From Gossypium raimondii (Eukaryota > Streptophyta > Magnoliopsida > Malvales > Malvaceae): a stretch of 64,000 bases of DNA. The notes beneath the pieces were generated by a model that ran no database searches, was not told the origin of the DNA, and saw only the letters and a program-made list of their open reading frames with translations. A program made the translations under genes and the position numbers. Below, piece after piece: positions 58,151-64,000 of the stretch (position 1 is the stretch's first letter; every line of letters begins with the position of its first letter). Where the stretch lies: contig NC_068575.1 of assembly GCF_025698545.1 (NCBI RefSeq), positions 58,909,980 to 58,973,979 on the forward strand, in the 5' to 3' direction.

Positions 58151-60197
58151 TCAGGCTTGAGTTTCTTTTAATAAAAACTAGTTAATTATGTTAGGGGTTA
58201 CTAGAGCGAGTACCAATATATTAATACTCGAGGCGAGTAGGGCTGTAATTTAGAAAACAGAAAAAGTACAAAAGAGAAAATTCTTTCAAATTACGAGGAG
58301 AAGAGGATAAGTCGACAGGAGGTAGAACAGAACAAAAGAATGACGTGGACGGTCGAGGAGGGTTGATTGATTCACTGTATTGGAATTGTGGTCCCTACCT
58401 TAATTCGCTTTTATATATTTAAATCTTATTATTTATATGAAAATTTTAATATCTAGGGTTTGAATTTGACAATTAATATCGTATGGGTCTAAATTTATTT
58501 AAAATTTTTTTATTTAAATTGGTCTTGAACTTGGACAAAATATTTAGACTTTAAGTGAGAATAGTTGCCATTTAAAAATCATTTAATTTATTAAATATTT
58601 TATTTTTATAATCTATTTTTTCTTAATTTTAAATATACTAAATATTTTATCTACATTTTAGGTTTAAATCTTATTATTTGTATTAAAATGTTCTTGGAGG
58701 TGTTATTAGATTGAGATGGATTCCAGTTATTTTAAAATTTTTATTTAAGATAGAGACATTGAATCTTAGATCATCTAGGCTTAGTGTGGATTTCTAATGT
58801 TATTATTCGTGATCTCTAGTTTTATCATGTGCGAATGTCGTGTATAAGTTTTGCCTGATTTTTTTATATTTATTACCTTTTATTTTTATATGAGTTTGAT
58901 ATTAAATTATATTATTTTATCGAAATCAAAATACCTATTACCGATGACAATAATTAATTCTCTTATTACGATTGTCTTTCAAAAAGTAAATGATCGCCTG
59001 TAAAATGTGCTACAAATTTTACATTATAATATTAGTGAACCTTATGTAAAACTATGTGCTATATGTGTTCTTCTTTTCGAACTATGTACTACATTTGTAA
59101 TATTAGTGAACCTTTTAAAAAATTATTGAAGAACGAATTCGATTGCACTTTACTTTTTCATCTTTATGCTTGTTTCCATATTCAAAATAAAATATTAATT
59201 TTATAAAGATATATTTTTATTGGGATAACTTATGTTTATCATAGAACTAAATAAAAATTAATTTAATAAATTTTAGCATTCAAATTCAATTTAATTAAGA
59301 TTGTTTGTATCATATGGGATTCATCAATGGATCTGTTAGATTAGGAACTGATTAAGGTATCGGTCAAAAATATTTTATTGATCTAGTTTACTCAGATTCG
59401 TTATAGACCAGTTGAATTCAAATTTTAATATTTTGTATTTTATAAATTTTAATAATTTATTTAATCGAATTGAATGAACCAATCAAATCATCAAATCGAT
59501 GATCTAATCAATTTAATCATTGATCTAATTCTAAAATCTTAAGTTTAATCTATAAGATATCAAAGAAAGAAGCTAAAGTTATATATTATATATATTCAAT
59601 TGTGAATGAAGGATTTTAATGGTAGGTATTTTATGGGATAAATCGAAAATGTGTAATGTGTTTCATTTTCGAATAAAATTTTATTATAAATTTATGTGCA
59701 TGTTTTTATTTAAATTTTATTATAATCTGAGTATATTTTAATTAATATATTATGATATATCTTTTGTATTTAAAATTATAATTATAATTGCAATTTAAAA
59801 ATACAAATTTCCCAACTTCATCGTCGGAAGTATATAAAAAGTAAAATCATTGAAAGGTAATTTTTTAATATTTAATTTAAAAGATTATCCAAGTGTTGGG
59901 TTTAGGAATCTCAAGTTTCATGAGTTCAGGCAGGCTGAGCCCAAACTCACGTTTATTAATAAATATTAGTATGGCACTGGTTAATGAGTTTCAGCTTCCC
60001 TTCACGCCATGAAAATTCTGTACTCCTCTCAATGGCGACATTGTTCACCTTTATACTCATGAAATCTAACTAATAATTAATTGTTAGCTTGGATAAACTA
60101 ATGTAAACAATACAACAAATATTTTACATGAATTACACACAGAAAATGATACATCAAAGTTAATCAATCTAGAGTGTTGCATACGAAAGATACTGTT
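58151..60197. other. AT-rich intergenic stretch, no gene seen
   Basis: No coding or RNA signature. The last part is the 3' flank of the coiled-coil gene on the minus strand. Confidence 0.5.
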
Positions 60198-62702
60198 TTA
60201 TTGATCTAAAGGTGGTTGTTCTTTCTTGTAAAAATTTCTCATTCCTATAAGATCACTAAACCTCGAAAACAATGCTCTTTTCTTTTTTGGGAATTTATCA
60301 GTTTCTTCGTCGAAATGGCTTGAATCAAAGTGATGGAACTCCTCACCGCACATTGATTCATCATCAGCGACATAGAGTGAAGGCTTTTTCGAATGATGGT
60401 TTTGCACTGCTTCACTTTTGGGGGTTTCAGCTACGTCGAAAATTGAGCCCTTAAGCGGGTCAAAGTAATCAGAGTCTGAATCCTCATCACTGTCTTTTAA
60501 TTGGACTTTGGGCTCTTCTTCTGGGTACTTGTTTTTGTATGGGAACTTTATAATCAAACAAGAGCTGTTGGTTTTAATATGCCTTGATTTCTTAGTATGT
60601 TCTTTATCATAATCTTTATTTTCCTTATGCTGTGTTGAATCGGTTGATTTTAGTTTCATAGCTTCCTCTTGATCCTCCATTTTCCTAAGATCTTTGACAC
60701 TATAAGGTGTTGTTGAACTTGAATCCGTTGGCTTTGGATTCATAAGCTCTCCCATATCCTCTAGTTCCAGAAGATCCTTCATTGTCATCCCCCTTGTTAT
60801 TACCGGAGTTGTCGTTGCTGGTACTGGTGATGCTGGTGCTGGTGCTGGTGATGGCGGCGGTGATCGTAATGGTGTCGTTGTAGTTGTTGATTGTGATGAT
60901 GATTGTGTTGGTGGTGTTGGTGTTGGTGTTGCTACCGACGATGACGATGATGGTGCTATCGTAGATGCTATTTGTGATGATGATTGTGCTGGCACTTCTG
61001 TTGTTGCTGATTGTGTTGGTGTTGCTACCGACGATGACGATGATGGTGCTATCGTAGATGCTATTTGTGATGATGATTGTGCTGGCACTACTGTTGTTGC
61101 TGATTGTGTTGGTTCTGGTGGTGCAACCGATGGTGATGATGTCGTCGTAGCTGCTAATTGTGATGATGGTTGTGCTGGTGCTGGTGTTGCTACTGCAGAT
61201 GATGATTGTGATGATGTCGTTGTAGCCGCTGATTGTGTTGGAGATGGTGTTGCTGTTGTAGATGATGATTGTGATGATGTTGATGTTGTTGTTGCAGATG
61301 ATGATGATGGTATGGTTGTAGGTGCTGATCGTGATGGTGATTGTGTTGGTACTGGTGCAGATGATGATGGTAGTGGTATCGTTGCGGCTGCTGGTTGTGT
61401 TGGTGCTGCTGCAGACGACGACGACGACGATAATAGTGTCGTTGTAGCCGCCGGTTGTGCTGGTATTGGTGATGGGGCGGGTTCTTGGCTTTTCTTTGTA
61501 TTCTCACAAACCGATGCTTCCTTGAGCTTAAGCCTTTCGTTTTCTTGAGAAAGGAGTTTCAAAGCTGCTTCTTTTTGGGCAATGGTGTCTTTGAGTTGGG
61601 AAATTTCTTGTTTAGTTGCATTTGCTTCATTTAAAGCCAGTATCATTATGTCCTTTAGTTTATGATTTTCTTCTTTGGATTTTTTACTGTCTTCTAGAGC
61701 AGCATTCCTTTCATATTCAGCCTTCTTAATACACTCAATGAACCCCATCTCTTTTTCATTCCATGCAATCAAGGTTTCTTCAGCTTCTAATCTTAATCTC
61801 TCCGAAACAATCTTACACCGATCCGTTTCTTTCTTGGCTTCATTATATTGTTCCTCAACCTTCTTCAACTTCACCTTCAGTTCTTCAACTTGCCCTTTCG
61901 TTGTCTCAAGTTCACTCGTCGTTGACATGAGCTTTTCTTTAGCTTGGTTAGCCTCGGTTATAACTTCTTTCAACGCCACAGCGAAATCATCCATGGCTTT
62001 CTTGTTGTTTTCCTCTGCTTCAATAGTGGTTTTCAATTCACTTTGCAACTTCTTCACTTCCTCAGCTAGATTCTTTGCTTTCAACAAAGCAAACCTTTCG
62101 TTATCTTGGGCTCGCCCCAACTTTTCTCTAGTCGATTGCAGCTCAGATTCAAGGGCTTCCACCAATGAATTTTGTTCTTCATCACCTGTTGAACACTGCG
62201 AGGCAACATCGGACGAACTCTCTAATTTCTCTATATTTTGGATCAATGACTTGATTTCTTGCTTACATTCATCCAATGAAACCTTGGTTTTTTCCAACTC
62301 TTTGGTCTGAGCTAACAGCGAATCATGCAACTTCTTTTCCGACCCTTTCCTTCTCTCAACTTCTTCTTCCAGTTCTTGGATTCTTTTTTTCCCTTCCGAC
62401 AACAATTGCATCGCTTCCGACTCGAACGATTTCACCTTATTCAACTCTTCTTTCAACTTGCAAAATGATGCTTCTTTCTCCGCCAATTTATCCTCTAACT
62501 CTTTAGTCTTTGCAACCTCCTTTTTCAAGGATTCAATGGACCTTTCCTTGTTCTTCAACTCTTCAATGGCATCCGTTAACGAGTCTTTTACTGCTGCAAC
62601 TTCTGTATGAATGTCTGTAACTTTCCCTAATACCATTGCGTTCGATCTCTTGTTGGAGTCTTCATGTTGCCCCATTTCTTGGTTTGTCTCTGAAAAACTC
62701 AT
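60198..62702 (-). CDS. Coiled-coil protein with Ser/Thr/Pro/Ala-rich domain (WEB / myosin-heavy-chain-related, At4g40020-like)
   Basis: One coding exon of 834 residues. Residues about 15-400 form a long Glu/Lys/Leu coiled coil (for example SIESLKKEVAKTKELEDKL). Residues about 405-640 are almost wholly Ser, Thr, Ala, Pro and Gln and hold a perfect-register 31-residue tandem repeat. Residues 640-834 are charged, with MKDLLELEDMGELMNPK and a basic end (PKKKRALFSRFSDLIGMR), the KKK(x)LF.RF pattern of WEB-type proteins. The start follows a probable leader intron (62706-63277, donor CAATTAAG|GTAAGC). No enzymatic domain or membrane span. Probable structural or scaffold role, possibly in chloroplast movement if WEB-like; this is inference. 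Family placement rests on architecture and neighbours. Confidence 0.8.
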   Translation of the reverse strand: MSFSETNQEMGQHEDSNKRSNAMVLGKVTDIHTEVAAVKDSLTDAIEELKNKERSIESLKKEVAKTKELEDKLAEKEASFCKLKEELNKVKSFESEAMQLLSEGKKRIQELEEEVERRKGSEKKLHDSLLAQTKELEKTKVSLDECKQEIKSLIQNIEKLESSSDVASQCSTGDEEQNSLVEALESELQSTREKLGRAQDNERFALLKAKNLAEEVKKLQSELKTTIEAEENNKKAMDDFAVALKEVITEANQAKEKLMSTTSELETTKGQVEELKVKLKKVEEQYNEAKKETDRCKIVSERLRLEAEETLIAWNEKEMGFIECIKKAEYERNAALEDSKKSKEENHKLKDIMILALNEANATKQEISQLKDTIAQKEAALKLLSQENERLKLKEASVCENTKKSQEPAPSPIPAQPAATTTLLSSSSSSAAAPTQPAAATIPLPSSSAPVPTQSPSRSAPTTIPSSSSATTTSTSSQSSSTTATPSPTQSAATTTSSQSSSAVATPAPAQPSSQLAATTTSSPSVAPPEPTQSATTVVPAQSSSQIASTIAPSSSSSVATPTQSATTEVPAQSSSQIASTIAPSSSSSVATPTPTPPTQSSSQSTTTTTPLRSPPPSPAPAPASPVPATTTPVITRGMTMKDLLELEDMGELMNPKPTDSSSTTPYSVKDLRKMEDQEEAMKLKSTDSTQHKENKDYDKEHTKKSRHIKTNSSCLIIKFPYKNKYPEEEPKVQLKDSDEDSDSDYFDPLKGSIFDVAETPKSEAVQNHHSKKPSLYVADDESMCGEEFHHFDSSHFDEETDKFPKKKRALFSRFSDLIGMRNFYKKEQPPLDQ
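60931..61116 (-). repeat. 93-bp tandem duplication within the coiled-coil gene
   Basis: Two 93-bp units, 60931-61023 and 61024-61116, are nearly identical. They encode a 31-residue repeat (PAQSSSQIASTIAPSSSSSV core) in the low-complexity domain. In-frame, so probably length-polymorphic in the protein. Confidence 0.9.
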
Positions 62703-64000
62703 TTTCTATCACAAAATTTCAATTTAGCTTGTTAGATTAAAAGTCCAGACATTTTTCATTAACACGAGGCTGCATGAATCAATTTAATTAAATTTTGATA
62801 AGTGAGATTCAAACCAGAATTGCATAAATCAAATGAATTAAGTTTTATTTTATGAATATATTAAATCTTTGATCACAAAAATTGGTATTCAAACTTTTAA
62901 TTTTTTTCTGAATTGAATTATAGCTTCGAAAAAGTGCAATCTTTCATCATCGAAATTGGGATTCAAATCCCAATCTTTTCATGATTCAATTCAACTAGTT
63001 TAAGCCTAGTTTTCAAAAAAAGAAAGAAAAAAAAAGAAAAAACCTTTAGCCTTTGACCACAACAACTAGGATTAAAACCTTAGATGCCACTTTTTAATGA
63101 TAGTTACATGATTCAACTAATTTGATGAATCAAGTCTTAAACTTTCTAAAACCTCATGTTAAAGGTGAATACATGATTCAATTTCTAGAAATGTTGAATC
63201 TTTCATCATAAACATTAAAAATATAAAAGGGAAAACATGTTGAAAGAAACATAAATGTTAGGGAAGGAAATGCTTACCTTAATTGAATTGGAAATGTTTT
63301 CTTGAAGGTTTATTTGGAGATACTTGGGATTGATCTTTAATGATGTCAAGAGACTTCCCTACTCATTGCATTTGAAGAAGGCAAGTCTGTTTTTGGTCGA
63401 CAAAACAATCAAATGAGTTCTAAAAATAATGATTGGTATAATATTCATTATATTTGCTAATAACAGGTGGGAATAAACAAATAAAGTGATAAAAAAGAAA
63501 ATAGAAACTACAAGAAACACTAAAAATAAAGCTACGTCAACAATGGTATCATGAGAAAGAAAATTAAAAATCCGAATTAAGTAAAAAAAGAGAGAAAAAT
63601 CTAAAGGAGAGACAAATAAGGGGACAAAGGGCTGGTTTTGTTGGAATAACCGAAGTTGCCGGATTTTCCACTAAAAATCGAAGCTAAAATTCTAGAGAAA
63701 AAAAAGGATAAAATTAAATTATTTGCATTTGTAAATTATTTGGAATTTTGTAAATTAAATTATTTTAACAGTTAAACTAAAGATATTTTTAGATGAATAG
63801 TGTGTTTATTTTTAATAAAATTAAAAATAAAGATAACGATAAAATTAATTATTATAATTATAAATTAAAAGATTCTACCGCAATACAATCATTATCCGGA
63901 CCTAAAACCTCTCAAAATTTAGAGTTGGTAATTAGTTGAATGTTTTTGCCGCTGATTTTTTTTGCAACTTGTAGCCGCCTAACATTGTCTCCAAAGTCCA
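62703..64000 (-). promoter_or_regulatory. Leader intron and upstream flank of the coiled-coil gene
   Basis: A minus-strand donor AATTAAG|GTAAGC at 63278/63277 and acceptor GTGATAG|AAAATG at 62706/62705 frame a 572-bp intron just before the start codon. The short upstream exon is non-coding: its first ATG is followed by an in-frame stop within a few codons. Beyond about 63400 the sequence is AT-rich with no feature. Confidence 0.55.

Noticed and set aside
61190-61507. His/Gln-rich 105-codon frame, minus strand
   Set aside because: Out-of-frame reading of the Ser/Thr/Pro repeat region of the coiled-coil gene; the repeat codons create the His/Gln bias.
61675-62310. 211-codon open frame on the plus strand
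   Set aside because: It is exactly antisense to the coiled-coil gene; Glu/Lys/Leu-rich coding sequence leaves few stops on the opposite strand. Composition (Ser/Phe-rich) fits a shadow frame.

Overview
This is plant nuclear DNA. It is strongly AT-rich between genes, carries split genes with GT-AG introns, and holds single-copy plant families (STOP-type zinc finger, LRR-RLK, PPR, UGT85, FBW2, RabA4, SnRK2). Two repeats that I associate from memory with cotton and its relatives are present: the GGGCC/GGCCC-rich hAT-like MITE, and a gypsy LTR starting TGTAACACCCCTAACCC. I therefore read it as Malvaceae, most likely Gossypium. This is inference; no database was consulted.

Layout. 0-14.6 kb: two copies of a STOP2-like C2H2 zinc-finger gene (2851-3864 and 8170-9219) from a segmental tandem duplication. 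Downstream of the second lies an intact 11-exon LRR receptor kinase on the minus strand (9778-13494). Downstream of the first lies only a deleted 3' remnant of the same kinase (4824-5028), capped by a small solo LTR and a foldback MITE. 18-24 kb: an intronless mitochondrial-type PPR gene and a 4-exon alpha/beta hydrolase. 24-34 kb: gene-poor, with an LTR-like fossil, a 3.7-kb gypsy solo LTR with a perfect 5-bp target-site duplication, and a 0.29-kb poly(A) retro-insertion. 34-37.5 kb: an intact UGT85-type glucosyltransferase facing a broken, internally deleted relative. 43.5-48.5 kb: FBW2-like F-box gene and a RabA4 GTPase. 52.7-54.9 kb: a 9-exon SnRK2 kinase (minus) with a GC-AG intron. 56-58.2 kb: a cluster of nested or adjacent non-autonomous DNA elements. 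60.2-62.7 kb: an 834-residue coiled-coil protein (minus) with a Ser/Thr/Pro/Ala-rich repeat domain.

How the genes relate. There is no operon-like unit. As I recall Arabidopsis locus order, PPR (At4g39952), RabA4 (At4g39990), SnRK2.7 (At4g40010) and a myosin-heavy-chain-related coiled-coil gene (At4g40020) lie close together. The RLK and RabA4a (At5g65240, At5g65270) are close on chromosome 5. The window therefore looks like one conserved ancestral block with insertions. I see no clearly new biological system. The best leads are the asymmetric STOP2/RLK duplication, the SnRK2 GC-AG intron, the retro-insertion and the nested MITE cluster.
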